DNA of 10,442 nt from UBA4416 sp044353195. GTDB taxonomy: Bacteria; Bacteroidota; Bacteroidia; B-17B0; Aurantibacillaceae. The translations under genes were made by a program, and so were the position numbers. The notes below the pieces were generated by a model. That model worked only from the letters and a program-made list of their open reading frames with translations, was not told the DNA's origin and searched no databases. Within the stretch, counting starts at the first letter, position 1. Each line of letters begins with the position of its first letter. The stretch is taken from contig JBILCJ010000068.1 in assembly GCA_044353195.1 (NCBI GenBank), forward strand, positions 1 to 10,442, read 5' to 3'. Below are positions 1 through 7,457 of this stretch, one piece after another.

Positions 1-2279
1 GGTGCACCTTTTTTATCTACAAAATACAAACGCGTTTTCTCCACTTCAGGATAACGGTATTTTGCTAAAGGCATTTTATTCTCAGATTGAAGTTTCGTTA
101 AAAAATTTAATTTCTTTAAGGCTGATGCCTGATCGATATCTCCACTAATTGATAACACTGCATTAAATCCTGAAAAGTTTGCATAATAATTTTTCAAATC
201 ATCTAACGTAATCGAACTAGCACTTTCTGATGTACCACTTACTGGCAATGAAATTGTAAATTCGTTACCATACAATAATTTTGAGTACACATTATTAGCG
301 ATAGAAGTCGCTTGTGTTGATTGATTCACAATGCCATCTAACTGTTCTTTCTTAACTAAATCAAAATCATCTTGAGAAAATTTAGGGAACAACAACATTT
401 CTTCTGCGATTTTTAAGGTAGCATCTAAATTTTGTTTTAAAGAAGAAACAGTCATCGAAATCTCATCGTTGTTAGCCGAAAAATAAATTTCACTTCCTAA
501 TCGCTCTAACATATTCCCAATTTCTTCAGCTGAATGTTTTTGAGTTGATTCGCCTAATATAGAAGCTAACATACTTGCTGTACCAGCTTTATTCATAGCT
601 TCAAATCGATGACCTAATGGCATACTAAATTGAATATTTACTTTTGGAATATCATTACTATAAATTCCAATTGCTTTAATTCCATTAGTAAAATTTGAAG
701 TCCAATACGCAGGAACAGGAACCATTTTAGATGGTTGAGCTACTGGAACAACACTTCTTGTAAAAATATCTTTTGGTTCGGTATACGATAAATTTTTGTA
801 TTCAGCACTTTCACTTTCTATGGTTCTTTCGTACATGTTCCATGTATCCGCTTTAGCAGCTAAGTCAGATTTTCCTTTAGGAACACAGCTTAAAATCACA
901 CCAAATTTTCCTTTGATGTAGGTGTTGTAAACACGCATTACATCTGCTTTAGTTACTTTTAAATTATTTGCTAATTCTGTTTTTAAATAATTTGGATTGT
1001 TTGCATACGTTTGATTAGCGGCTAAAGTCGCGCCTTTACCTTGCACAGTTGCTAAGGTGTTATACAAATTACTTTGGTAAGATGTTTTATACTTTTGAAT
1101 ATCATCATCGGTAACGCCTGTCTTTTCCCAAGCAGTTAAAGTTTCGTTCAATAATTTTTCGATGTCTGCTAAATTAGTTCCTGCATTAGCTCGGATCATG
1201 ATTTCAAATTGCCCAGCTAATTCTCTGCTGTAATTGTAAGCATTTGCAGATACTGCTTTTTGAGATTTGATAAATGCTGTATAAAAAGGCGAACTTTTTG
1301 AAGTTGATAATACTTCTCCTAACACATCTAAAGCCGCTTCGTCTTTATCCATAGATGGAACAGTTGGATACGTTATTTTAAACATAGGGAAACGAACATT
1401 ATCTGTGTAAGAAATGTAACGATTTTCTGTTAACACCGCTGGTTGTTTCATCATATTTTTAACTTCTGGTCCACGAGGAATTGAACCAAAATATTTTTCA
1501 GCTAACTTAACTACCTCTGTTGTATTAACATCACCCGATACAGTTAACACAGCGTTATTTGGTCCATACCAACGCATGTAAAAACGTTTTAAATCACCTA
1601 CATCAACTCTATTTAAATCTTCAATATATCCAATGGTTGTCCATGAATAAGGATGTCCTTTTTGAAACAAGGCTTCTCCTGTTTTTTCACTCACTAAGCC
1701 ATAGGGACGATTATCGTAATTTTGTCCACGTTCATTTTTAACCGTAGCACGTTGAACCTCAAATTTCTTTTGTGTCACAGAATCTAATAAAAACCCCATT
1801 CTGTCAGCTTCTAACCAAAGCATTTTTTCTAATTGATTAGACGGAACTGTTTCAAAATAATTTGTTCTATCAGAATTTGTAGAACCGTTTAATGTTCCAC
1901 CCGCTTCTGTAATGATTTTAAAATGTTGTTCATCGGCCACATTTTTTGAACCTTGGAACATCATATGTTCAAAGAAATGAGCAAATCCCGAACGACCTTG
2001 TTGCTCTCTATTAGAACCAACATGATACGTTACGTCCACATAAGCAATAGGATCGCTATGATCTTCATGAACAACAATGGTTAATCCATTTGACAACATG
2101 AATTTTTTATAAGGAATAACGATTTCGTTTCCAACTTTTGAAACAGTCTCGACTAATTTTGGAGATGTTTTACTAATGCTTGTTTTTGAAATCGGTTTTG
2201 CAGCTGTTGTTTTTGCAGTTTGAGCATTAGCTACTGTGAAAGCTGAAAACAAAAGAATGGATGGAATTAATTGTTTCAT
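1..2279 (-). CDS. Secreted M16 family zinc metallopeptidase (insulinase/pitrilysin-like), 3' end cut by window edge
   Basis: Likely a periplasmic or envelope peptidase degrading peptides or small proteins. About 759 codons are visible from the ATG at 2279 and the frame is open to the left edge; the C-terminus is missing. Residues 1-19 look like a Sec signal peptide (Lys3, hydrophobic core, VANA then Gln20). The inverted zinc motif HFFEH is at 101-105, with Glu102 in the position of the catalytic base. The third zinc ligand is most likely Glu183 in a VKNERGQNYDNRPY stretch, 78 residues after His105, the usual M16 spacing. From about residue 545 a second M16-like half begins (FSMPLGHRFEAMN, then LGSEIYF), but it has no HxxEH. 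This matches two-domain M16 enzymes of roughly 900 residues in which only the N-terminal half is catalytic. The gene lies 40 bp after the small unknown gene. The substrate cannot be told from sequence. Confidence 0.95.
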   Translation of the reverse strand, partial: MKQLIPSILLFSAFTVANAQTAKTTAAKPISKTSISKTSPKLVETVSKVGNEIVIPYKKFMLSNGLTIVVHEDHSDPIAYVDVTYHVGSNREQQGRSGFAHFFEHMMFQGSKNVADEQHFKIITEAGGTLNGSTNSDRTNYFETVPSNQLEKMLWLEADRMGFLLDSVTQKKFEVQRATVKNERGQNYDNRPYGLVSEKTGEALFQKGHPYSWTTIGYIEDLNRVDVGDLKRFYMRWYGPNNAVLTVSGDVNTTEVVKLAEKYFGSIPRGPEVKNMMKQPAVLTENRYISYTDNVRFPMFKITYPTVPSMDKDEAALDVLGEVLSTSKSSPFYTAFIKSQKAVSANAYNYSRELAGQFEIMIRANAGTNLADIEKLLNETLTAWEKTGVTDDDIQKYKTSYQSNLYNTLATVQGKGATLAANQTYANNPNYLKTELANNLKVTKADVMRVYNTYIKGKFGVILSCVPKGKSDLAAKADTWNMYERTIESESAEYKNLSYTEPKDIFTRSVVPVAQPSKMVPVPAYWTSNFTNGIKAIGIYSNDIPKVNIQFSMPLGHRFEAMNKAGTASMLASILGESTQKHSAEEIGNMLERLGSEIYFSANNDEISMTVSSLKQNLDATLKIAEEMLLFPKFSQDDFDLVKKEQLDGIVNQSTQATSIANNVYSKLLYGNEFTISLPVSGTSESASSITLDDLKNYYANFSGFNAVLSISGDIDQASALKKLNFLTKLQSENKMPLAKYRYPEVEKTRLYFVDKKGA

Positions 2280-2319
2280 GTGGTTGTATTTTTTATGTAA
2301 TATATCTTTTTATTAATTT

Positions 2320-2694
2320 TTAATTGATTTCATTGGCGTTCATGTCTTCATCTAAAAAACCAGTGCGTTTAAAATAATCTATCAGCGCGTCGTTCATAAG
2401 TCTATTTTGTTGTTTGGCATCTAAGTGAGGCAATTGTTCTTTCACTTCCCAATGTGGCCAATCATCATCATCTCGGCCTTTGTATTCATAAAAACCGTAT
2501 GGCTGCAACACAGTGCAAACACCAATATGCATCACTTCCAATTTTTCATCTTTTTTATAAGCGCGGTATGGCTTGTCTAGTTCTTGCAAACCAATCATAA
2601 ACAAAATCGCGTCATGATCCATTTCTGTTTCAAAGCGTTCTTTTAATTTATTTTGTAGCTGTTGCCAATCAGATAGTATCTTCGTCATCCTCAT
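2320..2694 (-). CDS. Small protein of unknown function overlapping the end of engB
   Basis: I do not recognise a named family for this protein of about 124 residues. It is soluble, has no signal peptide or membrane segment, and is rich in charged and aromatic residues. Features include an HDAILFMIGLQEL helix-like stretch near the N-terminus, a central hydrophobic MHIGVCTVL, then YGFYEYKGRDDDDWPHWEV and an acidic C-terminus (LDEDMNANEIN). I chose the ATG at 2694 because an AAAGGAG sequence, a rare good Shine-Dalgarno here, ends 9 bases upstream of it. A second ATG two codons on (2688) is also possible. An upstream TTG at 2724 would lengthen the overlap with engB and is unlikely. With the chosen start the first 26 bases overlap the engB 3' end in another frame, suggesting translational coupling. 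A housekeeping role is only a guess from position. Confidence 0.75.
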   Translation of the reverse strand: MRMTKILSDWQQLQNKLKERFETEMDHDAILFMIGLQELDKPYRAYKKDEKLEVMHIGVCTVLQPYGFYEYKGRDDDDWPHWEVKEQLPHLDAKQQNRLMNDALIDYFKRTGFLDEDMNANEIN

Positions 2695-3316
2695 CAATTT
2701 TAGCTCCTTTTGGAGGCGGTACAAAATATTGTAAATTTTCTTCGATATAATTTAATATCTCTTCTTTGCCTTGTCTTTTTTCGGCGCTTGTTACAAAAAT
2801 ATCAGGTAATTCGCCCCAATAATCGGTTAAGCGTTTTTTATATTTCATAAAATTGCTTGCCCATTCATTCTTACCAAGTTTATCTACTTTTGTAAAAGCC
2901 AATGCAAATGGTATTTCATGTTGGGTGCACCAATCCATAAATTCTCCATCAATTTTTTGTAATTCTAATCGACTATCAATTAAAATAATAACTGAAATTA
3001 AATTTTTTCGTTTGGTAATGTAATTACTAATTAACTCTTCAAATTTATCCAAATTTGTTTTACTTGTTTTGGCATATCCATAACCTGGTAAATCAACCAA
3101 ATACCAATTATCATTGATTGTGAAATGATTAATTAATTGCGTTTTACCGGGCTTAGAAGATGTTTTTGCCAAATCTTTTTGATTAACCAACATGTTTATT
3201 AACGATGATTTACCAACGTTACTGCGGCCAATAAAAGCAAATTCGGGTTTATCTGGTGGAGGACAACCTTTATTATCCGAACTACTTTTTAAAAATTTTG
3301 CTGATTTTATTTCCAT
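2669..3316 (-). CDS. engB: Ribosome biogenesis GTP-binding protein EngB (YihA/YsxC)
   Basis: Cytoplasmic TrmE-Era-EngA-EngB-Septin-like GTPase needed for assembly of the large ribosomal subunit (established for YsxC/YihA). All G motifs are readable in the 215-residue product: G1 GRSNVGKSS at 30-38, with Lys36 and Ser37 in the P-loop; G2 region SSKPGKTQ at 53-60, the diagnostic EngB switch I sequence; G3 DLPGYG at 75-80; G4 TKVD at 142-145; G5 TSAE at 176-179. The length is normal for the family, with a slightly extended acidic C-terminus (DEDDEDTI). The ATG at 3316 gives the expected short N-terminus before the G domain; no Shine-Dalgarno is visible. It lies 84 bp downstream of the N-acyltransferase gene and its last 26 bases overlap the start of the small unknown gene, so at least those two are probably co-transcribed. 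Confidence 0.97.
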   Translation of the reverse strand: MEIKSAKFLKSSSDNKGCPPPDKPEFAFIGRSNVGKSSLINMLVNQKDLAKTSSKPGKTQLINHFTINDNWYLVDLPGYGYAKTSKTNLDKFEELISNYITKRKNLISVIILIDSRLELQKIDGEFMDWCTQHEIPFALAFTKVDKLGKNEWASNFMKYKKRLTDYWGELPDIFVTSAEKRQGKEEILNYIEENLQYFVPPPKGAKIDEDDEDTI

Positions 3317-3326
3317 TATTTTTGAT

Positions 3327-3370
3327 ACAAGACGAAAAAGACTTTTTAGCTCAAGTGATTGAAGTCTTGT
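3327..3370. repeat. Imperfect inverted repeat between the acyltransferase gene and engB
   Basis: ACAAGAC at 3327-3333 pairs with GTCTTGT at 3364-3370 across a 30-base loop. Inside the loop is a small perfect palindrome, AAAAAGACTTTTT, at 3335-3347. The stem is short and the loop long. There is no clean U-run right after it on either strand, so it is not a convincing intrinsic terminator. It could be a weak hairpin or operator-like site in the 84-bp spacer, or chance in AT-rich DNA. Confidence 0.25.
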
Positions 3371-3400
3371 TTATTTTTATAAATATGTAAGTTGTTTTTG

Positions 3401-4342
3401 TTATTCTCTTTCATTTAATTCTTTGATATACGTTTCAATGTGTCTATCCGATTTACTTTTATAAATATCAGCTATCGTAACTAAAATACCGGTTTCCTCT
3501 ACTCCACCAAATGTTGGATTAATAGCGGTTCCAAATGATAACATGGTGCTTGATAAATTACTGTAGGCGTTTACCATTGGTGGAATATTTTCACCTAACG
3601 ACCTTACCAATTTATTTAATATAGTTTGGCCTTCTTTATACGGCTTATCTTTAATTTCATTTAAAAACGCTGAAACATCCGTATTAATATCAATACCATG
3701 AATAGGAGTTACTAATTTTTGAGGATCAGGAAAATAATATTTCATAAACGATAAAATATAATCACGAGCCGTTACATTAAAATCAGTATACATCGTTACT
3801 TTTCCGTAATAGTATTTCATTTCTGGATTATCAACTACAATAGCTCCTAAACCATCCCATAAATTATCAAGACTAAACAAACCTTTTCTAAATTGTTCGG
3901 ATGGTTGATACATTGGTTGAATAAACGAGCGACCCAACTCTATGGTATATGGTAAATACGTTTTATAAAATTCTTCTGAGAAATCAAACAATTCGGTTGT
4001 AGCCAACAACACTTTTCCATTAACGTATTCAGCATCTTTGCATAAAATATAACGGTAGGCCCCTACAATTTCATGGTCAACTGGATCCCACACTAACAAT
4101 TGTTTGTAAGGATGTGCGCAAATATCAAAATCATCAATATCAACAGCTAAGCCAGTTCCACCGCCAGCATGCCTGAATGTCACTTCACGTAAACGACCAA
4201 TTTCCTGCATTGTATTTGGAGAATCGTGATGTGTAATAATATAAATTTCATTATCACCATTATTTGTCTTTCTAACAAACCGTTCCTTTGTTAATTCTTT
4301 TAACAAGGCTTCTCTTGGAATTTTATCTATGATGTCTTGCAT
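3401..4342 (-). CDS. Putative acyl-ACP-dependent N-acyltransferase of the OlsB/GlsB type (GNAT-like fold)
   Basis: This 313-residue soluble protein has the hallmark of the Acetyltransf_5 family, which includes OlsB of ornithine-lipid synthesis and GlsB of Bacteroides glycine-lipid synthesis: IGRLREVTFR near residue 48, then AVDIDDFDICAHPYKQLLV, then EIVGAYRYI. Family members transfer a 3-hydroxyacyl chain from acyl carrier protein to the amino group of an amino acid, the first step in making an aminolipid at the inner membrane. Further family-like patterns are YTIELGRSFI and the ATG-proximal helical region. No separate PlsC-like O-acyltransferase (the GlsA/OlsA step) and no fused one is visible nearby. 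The ATG at 4342 starts close to the domain with no Shine-Dalgarno. Which amino acid is acylated (Gly, Ser-Gly, Orn) cannot be told. Some related proteins are labelled hemolysin-like by homology only. Confidence 0.83.
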   Translation of the reverse strand: MQDIIDKIPREALLKELTKERFVRKTNNGDNEIYIITHHDSPNTMQEIGRLREVTFRHAGGGTGLAVDIDDFDICAHPYKQLLVWDPVDHEIVGAYRYILCKDAEYVNGKVLLATTELFDFSEEFYKTYLPYTIELGRSFIQPMYQPSEQFRKGLFSLDNLWDGLGAIVVDNPEMKYYYGKVTMYTDFNVTARDYILSFMKYYFPDPQKLVTPIHGIDINTDVSAFLNEIKDKPYKEGQTILNKLVRSLGENIPPMVNAYSNLSSTMLSFGTAINPTFGGVEETGILVTIADIYKSKSDRHIETYIKELNERE

Positions 4343-4493
4343 AATTCGTATTAAGGCTACAAGATAACAAAAAATGAGAAAAAAACAGTGATTTAATCCG
4401 TGTTTTGAATAATAAAAGATATTAACGCATCAGTATTTAAAATCTATTTAAAATTGAAAACTAAAAGCTCGCATTATTTCTATCTTTAAAATT
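4343..4493. promoter_or_regulatory. Divergent intergenic region between acyltransferase and symporter genes
   Basis: The 151 bp between two divergent starts must hold promoters for both directions. I see no convincing Bacteroidota-type pair (TTTG or TTG near -33 plus TAnnTTTG near -7). The closest -7-like match on the plus strand is TATCTTTA at 4481-4488, but it lies only 5 bases before the ATG, and the nearest upstream TTG (4454-4456) is 24 bases away. Exact promoter positions are therefore left open. No riboswitch or terminator-like structure stands out. Confidence 0.4.
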
Positions 4494-5972
4494 ATGTCGC
4501 CAATACTCATCATCTCATGCATCGGTTTATATTTTGGAGGATTACTCCTAATTGCCTATCTCACATCAAAAAACACAACTGCCGAAAGTTATTTTTCAGG
4601 TAATCACACATCGCCTTGGTACGCTGTGGCATTTGGTATGATTGGTGATTCGTTGAGTGGTGTTACTTATATTTCGGTGCCAGGAAAAGTTGGTACGGCT
4701 CATTTTTCTTATTTACAATTAGTGCTTGGTTATTTTGTTGGCTATTTTATTATTTCAAAAATACTGTTGCCTATTTATTACAAAATGAATTTGGTTTCTA
4801 TCTATTCCTATTTGCAAGATCGATTTGGTAAACACACTCAAAAAACTGGCGCATTCTTTTTTATTTTATCGCGTATACTTGGTGCATCGGGGCGTTTGTA
4901 TTTGGCCGCTGGCGTTATTCAGTTTTTTGTGTTTGATAGAATACAAAGTGTGCACATTCCATTTTGGTTAAGCGTTTCGGTTATTTTAGTTTTAATGTTA
5001 GTGTATACATATAAAGGTGGTATTAAAACCTTAGTGTGGACAGATACCTTTCAATCTTTATTTTTAGTGCTAGGTGTGGTGCTTTCTATTGGTGTTATTA
5101 TGAGTAAAATGGATATCAGTTTTACGCAATCCGTTAAAACAATTTACCACTCTCATTTATCAGAAACTTTTTTTTGGGATTGGCATAAATCGAATTTCTT
5201 TTTTAAAGAATTTATTGGTGGAATTTTTATAGCAGTAGCTATGACAGGCTTAGACCAAAACATGATGCAAAAAAACTTAAGTTGCAAATCATTAGGCGAA
5301 GCACAAAAAAATATTTTTTGGTTTAGCATTGTGATGGTCATCGTCAATGTTTTCTTTTTATCCTTAGGTGTTTTATTGTATCAATACTATGCCTTTGCAG
5401 GTATTGATATTCCAACTAATTTAGCAACAGGACAAATTATTTCTGACAAAGTTTTTCCAAATTTAGCATTAGGGTATTTGGGTATGTTTGCCGGATTAAT
5501 ATTTATTATTGGTTTAACTGCAGCTACCTTTAGCAGTGCAGATAGTGTATTAACAACACTTACCACATCTACTTACATTGATATGTTGGAGTATGATAAG
5601 AATACTGTTTTATCTGAAAAAGAAAAATCAAAACGTCGAACGCTTATTCATATTGGTTTTGCAGTAATCATGTGGTTAGTTATTATTGTGTTTGATATTT
5701 TAAATCAACGTGCTATTATTGATACCATTTTAATGTTAGCAGGTTATACATACGGACCCTTATTAGGATTATTTACGATAGGATTATTTACCAAACTCAA
5801 TTTAAAAGATGCGTTAGTGCCTGTAATATGCGTTATTGCGCCAATACTTACTTACTTGATTGCAAATTATATTGTAACGCCATACTGCAATTACCAAATA
5901 GGTAATGAGTTAATTATTATTAATGCTGGTATTACCATTATTGGATTGGTGTTGGTGAAGAAAAGAAACTAA
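4494..5972 (+). CDS. Sodium:solute symporter (SSS family, SLC5-like)
   Basis: Inner-membrane secondary transporter predicted to couple solute uptake to the sodium gradient. The 492-residue product is of normal length for the family and is strongly hydrophobic throughout, with about 13 likely membrane segments. Family marks are readable: GMIGDSLSGVTYISVPG at 48-64, the SSS signature GGIKTLVWTDTFQ at 175-187 with Asp184 where characterised members carry a conserved Asp, and GLTAATFSSADSVL at 340-353. In the last segment Ala344, Ser347 and Ser348 have the A-x-x-S-S spacing of the Na2 sodium site in the Vibrio sugar transporter vSGLT, so sodium coupling is likely. The substrate (sugar, amino acid, sialic acid, pantothenate or other) cannot be assigned from sequence. 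The gene is divergent from the acyltransferase. Its stop codon overlaps the convergent methyltransferase stop by 4 bp. Confidence 0.95.
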   Translation: MSPILIISCIGLYFGGLLLIAYLTSKNTTAESYFSGNHTSPWYAVAFGMIGDSLSGVTYISVPGKVGTAHFSYLQLVLGYFVGYFIISKILLPIYYKMNLVSIYSYLQDRFGKHTQKTGAFFFILSRILGASGRLYLAAGVIQFFVFDRIQSVHIPFWLSVSVILVLMLVYTYKGGIKTLVWTDTFQSLFLVLGVVLSIGVIMSKMDISFTQSVKTIYHSHLSETFFWDWHKSNFFFKEFIGGIFIAVAMTGLDQNMMQKNLSCKSLGEAQKNIFWFSIVMVIVNVFFLSLGVLLYQYYAFAGIDIPTNLATGQIISDKVFPNLALGYLGMFAGLIFIIGLTAATFSSADSVLTTLTTSTYIDMLEYDKNTVLSEKEKSKRRTLIHIGFAVIMWLVIIVFDILNQRAIIDTILMLAGYTYGPLLGLFTIGLFTKLNLKDALVPVICVIAPILTYLIANYIVTPYCNYQIGNELIIINAGITIIGLVLVKKRN

Positions 5973-6736
5973 ATCTTTTCTATTTCAATTGTGCAAAATA
6001 AGCCTAACTGTTTACTAAATGGCTCCACTAAACGTTCCATTGCTTTTGCAAAACCATACATAAAAAAAGGAATTAATGAACTACGAGAAACGCCACCACT
6101 CAACACATACATAAACGGTGTGTGGTAAGTGATTTTATTAATTTTAAGTTGCGGAAAATCTTTTGCAAATAATTCTAAATCTCTTTCAAAATAAATGTGT
6201 GGCAAGGCTTGGTTAGAATTACTTAATGGATTGCCAGCTTTAATTTCTCGAGGACCATTTTCTTCAAATGGTTCGTGATGAAAGCGTTTATAAATAAATC
6301 GTCCTAAGTTAGAATTGGCAGGTTCAATCATGATTATTTTTCCGCCTTTGATTAATGTTCGTTGTGCTTCTTTTAAAAATAAATAAGGGCGTGGAATATG
6401 ATGAAATACATTCAACATCATAATACTTCCTAATTCATTTTCTTGATAAGGCATTTCCTCTGCACTAAAAATTTTATCTACCACAGGTAAATCTAAAATA
6501 TCAGACGTAACGACTTCAGGAAATACATCTTTTAGAAAACCTCCACCTGAACCAATTTCCAAATACATCCCTTTTCCAACTGACTTAGAAACAGAAATAA
6601 ATTGTTGATACCATTCGGTGTACAAGCGTTTTAAAAATGGTTTTTCTAAAATAATAGTTCGGTGAGCCAAGCTAGCTCTTGGATCATCTAAATCAAAATT
6701 GATGGTGTATTTTTTAAACACGGCTTTTACTTGCAA
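5969..6736 (-). CDS. Class I SAM-dependent methyltransferase, third gene of the glycan cassette
   Basis: Predicted cytoplasmic Rossmann-fold methyltransferase (Methyltransf_11-like), about 255 residues. SAM-binding motif I is YLEIGSGGGFLK at 58-69, an acidic residue follows in VVTSDILDL, the post-I region SAEEMPYQ is present, and MMLNVFHHIPRPYLFLKEA with LIKGGKIIMIEP covers the remaining core motifs. The C-terminal third is longer than the minimal fold and hydrophobic near SSLIPFFMYGF, which could help bind a lipid-like acceptor (inference). There is no in-frame ATG at the 5' end. An in-frame stop lies just upstream (6743-6745), so initiation must be at TTG 6736 (given here, 23-bp overlap with the FkbM gene) or GTG 6721 (250 residues, 8-bp overlap). 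Either implies coupling to the preceding gene. The acceptor is unknown; the operon suggests a sugar or glycolipid. Confidence 0.85.
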   Translation of the reverse strand: MQVKAVFKKYTINFDLDDPRASLAHRTIILEKPFLKRLYTEWYQQFISVSKSVGKGMYLEIGSGGGFLKDVFPEVVTSDILDLPVVDKIFSAEEMPYQENELGSIMMLNVFHHIPRPYLFLKEAQRTLIKGGKIIMIEPANSNLGRFIYKRFHHEPFEENGPREIKAGNPLSNSNQALPHIYFERDLELFAKDFPQLKINKITYHTPFMYVLSGGVSRSSLIPFFMYGFAKAMERLVEPFSKQLGLFCTIEIEKI

Positions 6737-7457
6737 AAATATTCATATACCTACTTTCTGGGAAATCCAAAAATGATGTTACTTTTTCTTCTGTTAATTC
6801 TACCAACGAATTCTCTTCTATTAAGTAAACAAAAAAATTATACTTTTTTAAAAATTGAAAATAATCTAAAACACTTGTTCCTGCTATGCGCATGCCATAA
6901 GGCCAAAACTCTGAAAGCATTTTTAAATCAGGGTTTTGAAATGTTTGATGCATACCAAGTACTGCACTCATTTCATAACCTTGAATGTCCATTTTAATAA
7001 AATTAACAGGTTGTCCTTTCAAATAACTATCTATATCAACCGCATCAATATCAATTTCTTTATCGTAATCATCTGGCTTATACGTACGATGATCTACATT
7101 TAAATGCTTAGATGTGTAAATAGTTAGTAATCCTGGTTTATCAGAAACTGCTTTATTATTAGCAATCACATTAGTTAATGAAGCACAACGTTTTTTCAAA
7201 TAATTAAAATTGGTCGTATCTGGTTCAAAGCAATGTACTTTACCATTTGGACCAACGGCGTTAGACAGTAGTTCAGCATAAAACCCAATATTAGCGCCAA
7301 TATCAAGCACGGTATCATTAGGCTTGGTATATTTTTTAATTAAAGAAATTTCAAAAGCATCTTGTTTTTCCTTAAACGATTGATACGTTAATTTGTAAAG
7401 AGGAAAACAGTGTTTAAATAAAAAATCTCCTAATTTTATTTTGAATGTTGATGTCAT
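6714..7457 (-). CDS. FkbM family methyltransferase
   Basis: Predicted SAM-dependent O-methyltransferase of the FkbM family, whose members methylate hydroxyl groups on macrolides, nodulation factors and surface polysaccharides. In 247 residues the core reads: motif I TVLDIGANIGFYAELL at 49-64; acidic ribose-binding HCFEPD at 75-80 (Glu78); AVSD at 103-106, typical of the family; NFIKMDIQGYE at 152-162, the FkbM signature with Asp157 and Glu162; and LKMLSEFWPYGM further on. The N-terminal helix-rich part (residues 1-45) is usual. The ATG at 7457 directly follows the TAA of the upstream glycosyltransferase gene with no base between them, and the 3' end overlaps the next methyltransferase frame, so all three are almost certainly one transcript. 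The likely substrate is the glycan or glycolipid handled by the neighbouring glycosyltransferase. Confidence 0.92.
   Translation of the reverse strand: MTSTFKIKLGDFLFKHCFPLYKLTYQSFKEKQDAFEISLIKKYTKPNDTVLDIGANIGFYAELLSNAVGPNGKVHCFEPDTTNFNYLKKRCASLTNVIANNKAVSDKPGLLTIYTSKHLNVDHRTYKPDDYDKEIDIDAVDIDSYLKGQPVNFIKMDIQGYEMSAVLGMHQTFQNPDLKMLSEFWPYGMRIAGTSVLDYFQFLKKYNFFVYLIEENSLVELTEEKVTSFLDFPESRYMNIFASKSRV

Noticed and set aside
1559..1741. Open frame on the plus strand inside the M16 peptidase gene
   Set aside because: It is antisense to a well-supported coding region with clear motifs, and its product has no recognisable domain.
2280..2319. AT-only palindrome (ATTAATTTTTAAT) ahead of the M16 gene
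   Set aside because: It is too AT-rich and short to form a stable hairpin, and is expected by chance in such a base composition.
5153..5347. Minus-strand open frame within the symporter gene
   Set aside because: It is opposite a clear SSS transporter frame and its composition mirrors the membrane-segment codons.
5941..6000. Search for a bidirectional terminator between symporter and methyltransferase
   Set aside because: The genes overlap by 4 bp and no GC-rich stem with a T-run is visible on either strand.
6731..6997. Plus-strand open frame of 88 codons opposite the FkbM gene
   Set aside because: It covers the FkbM signature region in antisense, and its hydrophobic, Leu-rich product reflects complement of Lys/Glu-rich codons.
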